64,000 nucleotides of DNA, from assembly GCF_001428525.1 (NCBI RefSeq), contig NZ_LMHW01000001.1, positions 62,705 to 126,704 of the forward strand, read 5' to 3'. The notes below the pieces were generated by a model. The model had not been told where the DNA came from. It did no database searches and saw only the letters and a program-made list of their open reading frames with translations. The DNA is from Flavobacterium sp. Root186 (GTDB taxonomy: Bacteria > Bacteroidota > Bacteroidia > Flavobacteriales > Flavobacteriaceae). Positions 10,001 through 16,890 of this stretch are shown here, one piece after another (position 1 is the first letter of the stretch; every line of letters begins with the position of its first letter). A program made the position numbers and the translations under genes.

Positions 10001-10261
10001 TAAATCATTCAGTACTTCATCAATTGTTACATTATCTTTTTTTAAGGTAACAAGCGGAAAACTCAGGTCAAGGTCTTTTTGATAAACAAATTGATAAGGT
10101 GTTTGTGATTTTAAATTATCAATGATTTTTTGAGGCGAAGAGTTTTTAAAATCAACCGATACGGTTCCTGTTTGCGAATAAATTGTGTTTGTTCCGAGAA
10201 AAAATCCCAAAAACAAAATCCAGATGGCAGTAAAATAATGCCTGGAAAAATCATTGTTCAT
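7019..10261 (-). CDS. TonB-dependent outer-membrane transporter with STN domain
   Basis: A 1080-residue protein. In order: signal peptide (to about residue 29, ending TIYSQ), STN domain (about 35-105, VDFKNSSPQKIIDNLKSQ), carboxypeptidase-regulatory-like domain (about 118-190, GKVVDNNGLSLPGANIKV), plug (about 210-340, ISAEQIARTPDRDVAASLKR) and a 22-strand barrel ending in the aromatic FAGRTISLSLNYDF. The STN domain is the part that talks to a FecR anti-sigma factor, and FecR and ECF sigma genes lie directly upstream on the same strand. The imported substrate is unknown; no SusD gene accompanies it, so it is not a standard glycan pair. Confidence 0.93.
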   Translation of the reverse strand: MNNDFSRHYFTAIWILFLGFFLGTNTIYSQTGTVSVDFKNSSPQKIIDNLKSQTPYQFVYQKDLDLSFPLVTLKKDNVTIDEVLNDLQSLTNLDFRRTDNNIAVKRNDAVKKKRRGKIVGKVVDNNGLSLPGANIKVVETGFGAQSDIDGNYILELEAGEYTIEISVISFQTQKITHVNVQEGEETPLVVSLQEDAQSLNEVIIVQNYKQATASVEGMLIQQKKAAQFSDGISAEQIARTPDRDVAASLKRITGVTTVNDKYVVVRSMGERWNQAVMDGIALPSTDAYQQNFSFDIIPTAMVESIVVSKSATPDMYANFAGGYVEVKTKDIPKENFTNFSISNSYNSKSTFKERLTRQEGDYDYWGFDDGRRDYPTNHTTIDPPTTEAASGPFIAYSKLFTQDNFTTYKTYGAPGTTLQFGLGRVYKLKDNNKWGFVGSLIFKNTQETLEIEHTQRGSFQKNSLFQEENKDRAYSIFTRYGFRNSGNNYNFNSTLGGMFNAAIQLDNHKITMRNTVMHIYNNQLTQISGWSDGAYSIADIVSGNILPTSFESNYPVYTTFIQNKIEGNHKFDKLEVNWYGAYGNVTKDTKDATFVAIGKGKVGDDIITNYSVDNDEQRFPFSRSYFTNDEVDYNWAVNFKYTFNFSDSFTNDIKAGYFGTYKKATNQQESAKLITVGQADDEATIYEPLPEFLDGSNYYYGGFGWQKYGIYGNRYVGDVKVHSPYLMLDDKIGQYVRFVWGVRAESYLYTQIESQSENPNGFSEVQGDDKVWQFLPSASLIISPTNKMNVRLGYNKSVLRPQFAERLGIPYYDPLRAAKIYNYTDGIVSSVANNYDLKLEWFPSGGEILSFGLYHKDIDNPIEAVGYLNPSGVRDIYNINSNKAKLWGVEVEFYKSLSFLGEGDLLKHLFVYGNASVNDTKVTSYVNLDGTGGLYEANRPLYGQSPYTYNLGMDYVGDRFGFSLRHNAVGDQYILVGFDYSAEEIRMPYAQTDAQLSYKFFKKKDLQFKFSIKNMFDAGVQTYNNSNSYSKIEDVPSGSNPRSRYSLGANATNKYDPDIDQVVFKSFAGRTISLSLNYDF

Positions 10262-10363
10262 AGTTGAAATTGTTAGTTTGTGTAATTAATTTTAATGAGA
10301 TATTTTGCGTTAATTATTTTATATTTTCAAAATAATCGCTGTAATACAGTAAATTATTAGTTA

Positions 10364-11212
10364 TTATTTACCGATTATATAAGTGCTGTTTCCTGCTGGG
10401 CTGATATGTATTTCTAAAGCAAAAGCAATAGTTTGCAGTGTTTCATAAAACCCCTGACGAGTGTCCAGAGTTCCCTGTATTTTTAGATTTTTTAAATCAT
10501 CATCCAGATAATTCACCGTAAACTTATGATCGCGTTTTAGTGTTGTAATAACCTCATCAAGGGTTAAACCGTCAACATACAGTAAAACTTTTTTCCACTC
10601 TGGTTCAAAACTGGATGTTTTTTCTTTATTAACTGTAGCAGTTTTTTCGGCATATATCGCTCTATAACCTCTTTCCAGGAAAACCGTATTTTGTGCGCTT
10701 TCTACTTTTACTTTTCCTGTTCTTACGCTTACCTGCGCATCAGTATCATTATAGGCTTTAACATTGAATGAAGTTCCTAAAACAGTTGTTTTTACTGCAC
10801 CAGAAGTAATAATAAACGGACGTGTAACATCTCGCTTTACTTCAAAAAAAGCTTCTCCTCTTAAAGTTATATTTCGTTCTTTTTTTGAAAATTTTGCAGG
10901 AAAATCAATTTCTGTATTTTGATTCAGCCAAACTCTTGTACCATCTGGCAGAGTTATAAGACGTATATCATCTTTAAAAGTTATGGTTGAAGTAATTTTA
11001 GGCTTAGATAAATCTAATCGATTTAAAGAATGATAACTTCCAATAGAAAGAACAATTACGGCACACGCTACAGCAGCCCAATTGTAAAGATTTCTATATT
11101 TATGAATTGTTGCCTTTCGAATGTTATCCCACATTCGGGCTTCCGTATCATTTGGAAGAATACCTCTATTAGGTATAGCATTCCATTCTTCTTTTAATTT
11201 TTTATTTCTCAT
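10364..11212 (-). CDS. FecR-family anti-sigma factor
   Basis: A 282-residue protein with a cytoplasmic N-terminal segment (about 1-38), one membrane helix (NWAAVACAVIVLSIGSYHSL, about 43-62), a FecR core (about 85-180, including ITLPDGTRVWLNQNTEIDFP and LRGEAFFEVKRD) and a C-terminal DUF4974-type domain (about 205-282). It holds the ECF sigma factor inactive until the STN domain of the loaded transporter signals across the periplasm. It lies between the sigma gene (11402-11980) and the transporter gene (7019-10261), the usual order. Gaps of 189 and 102 bp leave room for internal promoters. Confidence 0.93.
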   Translation of the reverse strand: MRNKKLKEEWNAIPNRGILPNDTEARMWDNIRKATIHKYRNLYNWAAVACAVIVLSIGSYHSLNRLDLSKPKITSTITFKDDIRLITLPDGTRVWLNQNTEIDFPAKFSKKERNITLRGEAFFEVKRDVTRPFIITSGAVKTTVLGTSFNVKAYNDTDAQVSVRTGKVKVESAQNTVFLERGYRAIYAEKTATVNKEKTSSFEPEWKKVLLYVDGLTLDEVITTLKRDHKFTVNYLDDDLKNLKIQGTLDTRQGFYETLQTIAFALEIHISPAGNSTYIIGK

Positions 11213-11344
11213 TTAGATTTATTTAGAATCGAAAAATCATGCGCGAATCTCCCCGATTCAACTACATTAGATTTTCAATCTTTTAAATATCACGGGGTAT
11301 TGCTACTATTAACGTTTTCTTAATCTGCGAGAAGATTTGGCAGC

Positions 11345-11398
11345 ATAAAAAAAGAGCCGAAGACTCGACCCATTTTGTAAAGCTGGATTTTAATCCAG
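11345..11398. repeat. Short two-hairpin intergenic repeat, copy 1
   Basis: An AGAGCC..GACTCG motif is followed by CTGGATTTTAATCCAG just after the sigma gene stop on the minus strand. The same pair (GAGCCAACGGCTC then CTGGATTTCAATCCAG) recurs at 39667-39711. It is likely a dispersed terminator-like repeat of this genome. Confidence 0.55.
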
Positions 11399-11401
11399 TA
11401 A

Positions 11402-11980
11402 TTAAGAAATAAACTCAGATTGACTGATGAAGAAAAGGGTAAACCAATAAAGCTCATGGTTTTTTACCGAGTTTTTCTTTAAAAATTGTAATGTCTTTGA
11501 TATTTGGTTTGCTACAGCACTTGGAGACATATTCATTTCAACCGCGATTTCTTTATAACTACGGTCTTCGAATTTATGAAGGCTGAAAATTTTTCTCCTT
11601 TTTTCAGGGATTTTATTAAGCAGATATTCTATTTTTTCCAATTGAGAACTAATATCATCATCAGGTTCAGCTGCACTGTCGAGTTCCTTAATCAGCTGAT
11701 CGTCTTCTACAGAAAAAATCCGGTTTTGCTTTTTATACCATTTTGAGATTTCCTGCTTTGAACTTTTAAACAGAATGGCTTCAAGCGTAACATTGGGGTC
11801 TAATTTTGCACGGTATTTCCAAAGATGGATAAATACATTTTGCGTCACATCTTCTGAATCTGCCAGCTGCGCTGTATATTTTTTTACAAAACAAAAAACT
11901 TTAAAATGATACAATTCATATATTTCCTTAAAACAAGAATCATCTCCCGCACGCAACCTTAATATCAAATTAGAACTCAT
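11402..11980 (-). CDS. ECF (FecI-like) RNA polymerase sigma factor
   Basis: A 192-residue sigma-70 factor with region 2 at about residues 12-80 (CFKEIYELYHFKVFCFVKKY, ADSEDVTQNVFIHLWKYR) and region 4 at about 110-170 (IPEKRRKIFSLHKFEDRSYKEIA, then the helix-turn-helix NMSPSAVANQISKTL). It should direct RNA polymerase to the FecR/transporter promoters when released by the FecR at 10364-11212. It is the first gene of the minus-strand locus, with 221 bp to the divergent gene at 12202. Confidence 0.93.
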   Translation of the reverse strand: MSSNLILRLRAGDDSCFKEIYELYHFKVFCFVKKYTAQLADSEDVTQNVFIHLWKYRAKLDPNVTLEAILFKSSKQEISKWYKKQNRIFSVEDDQLIKELDSAAEPDDDISSQLEKIEYLLNKIPEKRRKIFSLHKFEDRSYKEIAVEMNMSPSAVANQISKTLQFLKKNSVKNHELYWFTLFFISQSEFIS

Positions 11981-12141
11981 AATGCAATTTTAATTGTTAA
12001 AGAAGACCCTTACAAAAGTATAATAAACATTTATTGTTATTTTTTACAATTTGGTCATTTAATAATTTGTTAATATTGAAATCTATTTCCTGAATTTAAA
12101 GGGTTTTACAAAAGGTTTTCGCATTTCTAAAAATCGTTACA

Positions 12142-12172
12142 TTAGCAAATCATTAAAAGATTTGTAATTTTG
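12142..12172 (+). promoter_or_regulatory. Candidate promoter for the P-loop protein gene
   Basis: A -7 element TAATTTTG (12165-12172), matching TAnnTTTG, lies 29 bp before the ATG at 12202. A weak -33 element TTAG is 19 bp upstream. The -7 match is exact; the -33 match is poor. Confidence 0.4.
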
Positions 12173-12201
12173 AGACTCAAATCATTAAGTAATTCTTCAT
12201 A

Positions 12202-12741
12202 ATGAAAATTCATATTTTTGGTGCATCCGGAAGCGGCGTAACGACAACTGGTGAAGCGCTGTCTAAAAAATTAGATATACCTTATTTTGACAGTGATACC
12301 TATTTTTGGGAAGCAACAGAAACTCCTTTTACAACAAGAAGAAATCCTGACGAGAGAAATTCTACAATACAATCAGAGCTGGAAAATCAAGAAAACTGGA
12401 TTCTTGGAGGCTCAATATTTGAGTGGGGCGAAAAAGTTTTTCCTGATTTTGATTTAGTGGTATTTTTATATATTCCTCCCAAAATTAGAATGGAACGACT
12501 TAAGAAAAGAGAATTTGAAAGATACGGAAACGTAATTTATACAGAACCGGAAAGAATAAAACAATTTGAAGATTTTATAACCTGGGCTTCTGATTATGAT
12601 GATAGTAAAGGCATTGCAAGCAGAAACCTGAAAGCTCATGAAAATTGGTTAAAAATTATTCAATCACCAATTTTAAGAATATCAGGAGACTTAACAGTAA
12701 GCCAAAGAATAGAACTTATATTGGAAAAAATAAATTTATAA
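12202..12741 (+). CDS. P-loop kinase-like protein (adenylate kinase superfamily)
   Basis: A 179-residue cytoplasmic protein. It starts MKIHIFGASGSGVTTTGEAL, a P-loop in the position of Walker A in small nucleoside and shikimate-type kinases, but the usual Lys is Val. Other kinase-like features are a lid-type stretch (IPPKIRMERLKKREFERYG) and a Walker B-like FDLVVFLYI. Related proteins with GSGTTT loops exist in many bacteria, so loss of the Lys is a family trait rather than decay. The substrate is unknown. It stands alone, divergent from the sigma gene, and is followed by a strong hairpin at 12745-12779. Confidence 0.75.
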   Translation: MKIHIFGASGSGVTTTGEALSKKLDIPYFDSDTYFWEATETPFTTRRNPDERNSTIQSELENQENWILGGSIFEWGEKVFPDFDLVVFLYIPPKIRMERLKKREFERYGNVIYTEPERIKQFEDFITWASDYDDSKGIASRNLKAHENWLKIIQSPILRISGDLTVSQRIELILEKINL

Positions 12742-12744
12742 ATA

Positions 12745-12779
12745 AAAAGAGCTGTCTCAAAAGTCGAGACAGCTCTTTT
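12745..12779 (+). terminator. Terminator after the P-loop protein gene
   Basis: AAAAGAGCTGTCTC and its complement form a perfect 14-bp stem with a 7-base loop, ending in TTTT, four bases after the stop codon at 12741. It is also the left end of element copy A. Confidence 0.75.
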
Positions 12780-13037
12780 ACTATAATTATTTTGTTTGTT
12801 ATTAGTAACTTAATTGTTTACTTTTTGATATCCGACTTATCATTCCATAGGAATGTTTCGTAGGTAGAAAAAAAATAAAGATCAGCCGCATTTGATTTGC
12901 GTTCCGTAGGAACGTTTGATAGGTCAGATTATTAAAAACAATGTCTAAATCAAACGTTCCTACGGAACGTAATCCATTATAATAATATAATTTTCTACCA
13001 ATGAAATGTTCCTACGGAACAAGGAAATATATAAAAT

Positions 13038-13076
13038 AAAAAGAGGCTGTCTCGACTTTTGAGACAGCCTCTTTTT
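13038..13076 (-). terminator. Terminator after the alkaline phosphatase gene
   Basis: A perfect 16-bp stem around loop GACTTTT lies 13 bp beyond the phosphatase stop (13090) on the minus strand and has A/T tracts on both sides, so it can work in both directions. It is the right end of element copy A. Confidence 0.75.
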
Positions 13077-13089
13077 ATTTTGTAGAACA

Positions 13090-14913
13090 TTACTTTTTAG
13101 AAAGTGCTTCTACTATCTCAGCATAAATTTCAGTATTTTGATAAACACCTGCAAAATTCTGGGCTCCCGCTCCATAAGCAAAAACCGGAACCGAAACTGC
13201 AGTATGATCATTAGTACTAAAACTTCCGTGAACGTATCCTTTTTCAATACTTCCGTCGATTAATGAAAGTCCGCCTGTTTCGTGATCTGCCGTAACAACT
13301 AAAAGAGTTTCAGGATTATTATCAACAAATTCCATTGCCTGTCCTACTAATTTATCAAAATCCAGCATTTCGCGAACCACATATTCAACATTATTACTAT
13401 GTCCGCCATAATCAATCTGCGCTCCTTCGGCCATGATAAAAAACGGATTTTTTGATTTTGAAAAAGTATTGGTTGCTTTTGCTAAAGATTTAGTTAAAAA
13501 ATCACCTCTTCCATTTTTCATAGAAACTACCGAAGCATCATCTACAATAACAAATCTGGTGTTTGTAATAGTGTCTAAAGCGCTGAATTTATCTGAAAAA
13601 GTATATCCTTTCTCCATTAATGCTTTAGATAAATCTTTCCCGTCTTTTCTGGTTTTAAATTCTTTTGTTCCGCCTCCAATTAAAATATCTGACGGATTAC
13701 TCAGGAAATCATTTGCTATAGGTTCGTTGTAACTTCTTTCCGGCTGGTGTGCATAAAAAGCTGCCGGAGTTGCATCTGTAATATTTCCTGCTGAAATAAT
13801 AGCTGTTTTATAACCTTTTTTAGCCAATTGCTGCGTAATTAATTCTAAAGGTTTTCCGCTTTCATCAACGCTTATAAACCTGTTGTTTGTTTTATGTCCC
13901 GTTGCCATTGCTGTTGCTCCGGCTGCAGAATCTGTAATATAACTATCAGAAGCTTTTGTTATCGAAAGTCCTTGTGTTGGAATATTAAAAAGACTTAACT
14001 GCCCTTTATTGGCCGTGTAACCCGCATAAATCTGCGTTAATCCCATTCCGTCACCAATTAAAAGAATAACATTTTTAGGTTTCTTTTTGGCGAAAGCAGA
14101 AACATTTTTAGGAACGTAAGCCTGATGAAATTCTGTATTTTGATAAAATGTTGATTTAATATTATTGATGAAATGTGTCAGCTCTGAAACATTATCAGTA
14201 CCAATAAAATCGAGTTTTAAATTCATCAAAGTCATCCACGTATTTACGTTGTCTGCCGTACCCCAAAATCTTATTTTTTTATTTTGATTGTGGACCTTTT
14301 TAATCACTGCCTGAATTTTTTCTAAATCGGCCTGTGTTAAAACACCTTTGCCGTTCCAAGTCGTAAGTTCTTTTATATCTTCACTGATCATTTCAACACG
14401 AGCTAATTGTTCAGGAGAATATTCTTCATTAAGTCTTCCGTCAAAATAAATAAATTCAGGATAAGCCGCCCATTGTGCCGGGCTTGGTCTGTTTCCTGAA
14501 ATAACAACCTTAATGTTTTTATTTACAATAATATCAGAAAATGTTTTTAACTGCTGCGCAATAACTTTCAGTGTAGCATCGGCATCAGACTTAATGTCAA
14601 TCATTAAAATCAAAGGTTTATTGCTTGGATATGCTTTACTTCCTAAACTTTTTAATTTTAAAGAAAGCGGCTCCAAATACATACTTTTTAATGTATTGTT
14701 TGGCGCAATATCTTTGAAATTATGCGCTACAAACAATTCATTATTTACTACAAAAACATCGGCTTCAATAACGCCGGTTTCGTTAGAGTATGCCCCGTAA
14801 AACGGAAGCGCACTTGCATAATCGTTATGCGAATGAATGTTAGAAGAACTGTATTCCTGCGCTTGTACAAACAGGAAGAATTGAAGGCAGAAAAGGGTGA
14901 ATATTTTTTTCAT
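13090..14913 (-). CDS. Fused glycerophosphodiesterase-like / alkaline phosphatase
   Basis: A 607-residue exported protein. After a signal peptide (to about residue 19), residues 20-255 form a PI-PLC/glycerophosphodiesterase-like TIM barrel with the metal-site motifs HSHNDY (27-32), EAD (50-52) and AHN (63-65). Residues 272-607 form a PhoA-type alkaline phosphatase: KNVILLIGDGMG, phosphoserine motif TDSAAGATA (Ser329), DYGGHSNN and TADHETGG metal ligands. The two activities in series would free glycerol-type alcohols and then phosphate from a diester. It follows a SusC/SusD pair on the same strand, separated by 421 bp of repeats. Periplasmic or surface location is likely. The phosphatase call is firm; activity of the N-terminal domain is inferred. 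Confidence 0.88.
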   Translation of the reverse strand: MKKIFTLFCLQFFLFVQAQEYSSSNIHSHNDYASALPFYGAYSNETGVIEADVFVVNNELFVAHNFKDIAPNNTLKSMYLEPLSLKLKSLGSKAYPSNKPLILMIDIKSDADATLKVIAQQLKTFSDIIVNKNIKVVISGNRPSPAQWAAYPEFIYFDGRLNEEYSPEQLARVEMISEDIKELTTWNGKGVLTQADLEKIQAVIKKVHNQNKKIRFWGTADNVNTWMTLMNLKLDFIGTDNVSELTHFINNIKSTFYQNTEFHQAYVPKNVSAFAKKKPKNVILLIGDGMGLTQIYAGYTANKGQLSLFNIPTQGLSITKASDSYITDSAAGATAMATGHKTNNRFISVDESGKPLELITQQLAKKGYKTAIISAGNITDATPAAFYAHQPERSYNEPIANDFLSNPSDILIGGGTKEFKTRKDGKDLSKALMEKGYTFSDKFSALDTITNTRFVIVDDASVVSMKNGRGDFLTKSLAKATNTFSKSKNPFFIMAEGAQIDYGGHSNNVEYVVREMLDFDKLVGQAMEFVDNNPETLLVVTADHETGGLSLIDGSIEKGYVHGSFSTNDHTAVSVPVFAYGAGAQNFAGVYQNTEIYAEIVEALSKK

Positions 14914-14941
14914 TGAAAATAGGTTTTATTAAAGCTGTTTA

Positions 14942-15125
14942 TTTTTTGCCACAGATTAAAGGATTAGAATGATTCTTGAATTACTTTGTGTAAAGGTTTT
15001 TTGCCACGAATTACACGAATTTCCACAAATTTTATACGCAAGAATCAAAAAAATAATTCGTGAAAATTCGTGTAATTCGCGGCAAAAGAAAAAATCCTTT
15101 TAATCCTTTAATCTGTGGCAAAAAA
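14942..15125. repeat. Nested inverted repeat between SusD and phosphatase genes
   Basis: A perfect 25-bp inverted repeat (14942-14966 with 15101-15125, containing GCCACAGATTAAAGG) encloses a second 26-bp inverted repeat with two mismatches (15001-15026 with 15060-15085, containing CACGAATTACACGAATT). The sequence differs from the 12745 element, but the plan of one inverted pair inside another is the same. It carries no gene and is probably a dispersed repeat that can act as a terminator in both directions. Confidence 0.75.
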
Positions 15126-15259
15126 AACAATAATAACCAGCCCTTTAAATAAAGACTGGTTTTATAATATATAATGCTGTCCATTATTTTTTTACCGCCT
15201 GCAGACTCCACAACAAGCCTGCAGCGTAAAAAAAAATAAACAAACAAACTAATTAAATT

Positions 15260-15330
15260 TTGAGTTATGAATTTTGAGTTATGAGTTATGGATAAAGCAT
15301 TCATAATTCATAACTTAAAATTCATAATTA
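15260..15330. repeat. A/T-rich inverted repeat after the SusD gene
   Basis: Units of GAGTTATGAATT on the left are mirrored by AATTCATAACT units on the right around GGATAAAGC. It begins a few bases past the SusD-like gene stop on the minus strand, so it could terminate that transcript. Similar sequence occurs at 20359-20400 and 60992-61049. Confidence 0.6.
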
Positions 15331-15334
15331 AATA

Positions 15335-16870
15335 CTACCATCCTTGATTTTGAAACAAAGCTCCTTTGCTCACTGCGATTTCATCTGGTGGTATTGGCCA
15401 CACGTGGTGAATAGCCGGATTGAAATTACGAGCCGGATAAATTACGGTTCCGTTATAATGGTGAAGCGGTTTTGCATAAGTATCTTTTGCATCTCCCCAA
15501 CGCACTAAATCAAAATGACGGTCTGTCCACTCACCTGCTAATTCGCAGCGTCTTTCTCTTTTTAAATCAGTCAATGTTGCTCCGGCAAGATCATCAAGAC
15601 CTGCACGGTGGCGAATCAAATTGATTTCAGTATCTGCGTTTTGACCTTTCATTAGTTTTGCTTCTGCCAGCATTAAAAGTACATCTGCATAACGCAAAAG
15701 CGGAACATTTAAAGCTGTTGAAGGTTTATCTCCGTTTGCATTTACGTAACGAATATCTACAGCTCCAGAATTAGTTTTTGGATAACTAAACGGCTCCATG
15801 TATTTTTTAAACTGATAACCTGTTCTGTTACTTGAACTTACAATATAATTTCCTTCGTTAAAGGTTACTTCTTGTCCAAAATAAACGAATTTATCTCCTT
15901 TTTGAAGTATAGTAGCGCTTCTTCTTTTATCTGTTGGATCATAGGTATCAAACAATTCTTTTGTTGGATAAAAATTTCCCCAGCCATTGTAAGCTCCCCA
16001 TCCTTTATCTTCTAAACAAACTCCAGGAAAAATGGAACCCAGACCTGTATTTTCTGCACTAGAAGTTACAGACCAGATATATTCTGTAGACCAGTTATTT
16101 TTAATTTTAAAAACATCTTCAAAATTGTCAAGCAGTTTATGTTTTCCGCTTGCTACAATCATGTTGGCATATTTTATAGCATTGTCCCAATCTTTAGCAT
16201 ACAAATACGTACGGACTAAATAAGCCCAGGCAGCCGTTTTGTGCGCGCGACCGTAATTGTCTGGTGTAAGCTCATTAAAATAAGGTAATAAATCAGCCGC
16301 TTTTTTTAGATCAGCCGCGATGTAAGCGTAGTTTTCTCCAACGTTTTTAGCACGTGGAACGTAAACGTTTGTAAAGTTTTCTCTATCCTGAATAGGAATT
16401 CCGGCGCGATCGTCTCCATAATGATATGCTAATTCTAAATGCATAACAGCATGATTAAAATAAGCTTCGCCCAGCATTCCGTTTTTTGTTTTTTCATCCA
16501 AAGGAATATTCGGGATATTGCGGATTACGTCGTTGCAGCGTTTCATAATTTCATAGTGAATTCTCCAGATATCTTTTGTATCCGATTCTGCTCCGTCAAC
16601 AATAAAATTTTTGATACGTTCTGCATTTTGTCTTGGTTTTGTTCCGATATCGTCACTGGCGTTGTTTAACCAAAAGAAACCACGACCGTACATATTATCA
16701 TCAGAATACAACGCATAAATAGCATTTACTCCTGCTTGTGCATCTGCCGGAGTTTTCCAGAAATTTCCGCTTGACGGCGCTCCCTGCGGAATAACATCCA
16801 GTTCACTTTCGCAAGCCGAGGTGCTTACCAATAGCACAAAACTCAATAATAAAAGACTTAATTTTTTCAT
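15335..16870 (-). CDS. SusD/RagB-family substrate-binding lipoprotein
   Basis: A 511-residue outer-surface lipoprotein with signal LLVSTSACES, the SusD N-terminal helices (SGNFWKTPADAQAGVNAIYA) and the C-terminal SusD region (LLRYADVLLMLAEAKLMKG, RRCELAGEWTDRHFDLVRWG). It forms the lid over the SusC-like channel encoded directly upstream (16891-20280, 20-bp gap). The ligand is not evident. The linked phosphodiesterase-phosphatase fusion suggests phosphate-bearing molecules rather than a plain polysaccharide, because no glycoside hydrolase gene is present in the locus. Confidence 0.95.
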   Translation of the reverse strand: MKKLSLLLLSFVLLVSTSACESELDVIPQGAPSSGNFWKTPADAQAGVNAIYALYSDDNMYGRGFFWLNNASDDIGTKPRQNAERIKNFIVDGAESDTKDIWRIHYEIMKRCNDVIRNIPNIPLDEKTKNGMLGEAYFNHAVMHLELAYHYGDDRAGIPIQDRENFTNVYVPRAKNVGENYAYIAADLKKAADLLPYFNELTPDNYGRAHKTAAWAYLVRTYLYAKDWDNAIKYANMIVASGKHKLLDNFEDVFKIKNNWSTEYIWSVTSSAENTGLGSIFPGVCLEDKGWGAYNGWGNFYPTKELFDTYDPTDKRRSATILQKGDKFVYFGQEVTFNEGNYIVSSSNRTGYQFKKYMEPFSYPKTNSGAVDIRYVNANGDKPSTALNVPLLRYADVLLMLAEAKLMKGQNADTEINLIRHRAGLDDLAGATLTDLKRERRCELAGEWTDRHFDLVRWGDAKDTYAKPLHHYNGTVIYPARNFNPAIHHVWPIPPDEIAVSKGALFQNQGW

Positions 16871-16890
16871 TTTGTTTATTTTATATTTTT

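Larger units (their letters stand above)
12745..13076. repeat. Nested-palindrome intergenic element, copy A (332 bp)
   Basis: The element fills the gap between convergent genes. Both ends are hairpins: 12745-12779 (14-bp perfect stem, loop AAAAGTC) and 13038-13076 (16-bp perfect stem, loop GACTTTT), which are inverted copies of each other. Inside are the palindromes CATTCCATAGGAATG (12841-12855), CGTTCCGTAGGAACG (12900-12914), CGTTCCTACGGAACG (12955-12969) and GTTCCTACGGAAC (13008-13020). They form nested inverted pairs with flanks GTTTGAT/ATCAAAC and GGTAGAAAA/TTTTCTACC. Homologous copies lie at 42425-42737 (inverted) and 50583-50904 (same orientation). No open reading frame is carried, so it resembles a non-autonomous MITE or REP-type element. 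Confidence 0.85.

Noticed and set aside
12645..12863. 72-residue plus-strand frame at the end of the P-loop gene
   Set aside because: It is in another frame of the P-loop gene and runs into the palindrome element.
15032..15304. 90-residue minus-strand frame across the 14942-15125 repeat
   Set aside because: It is encoded by the inverted repeat sequence itself and has no family features.
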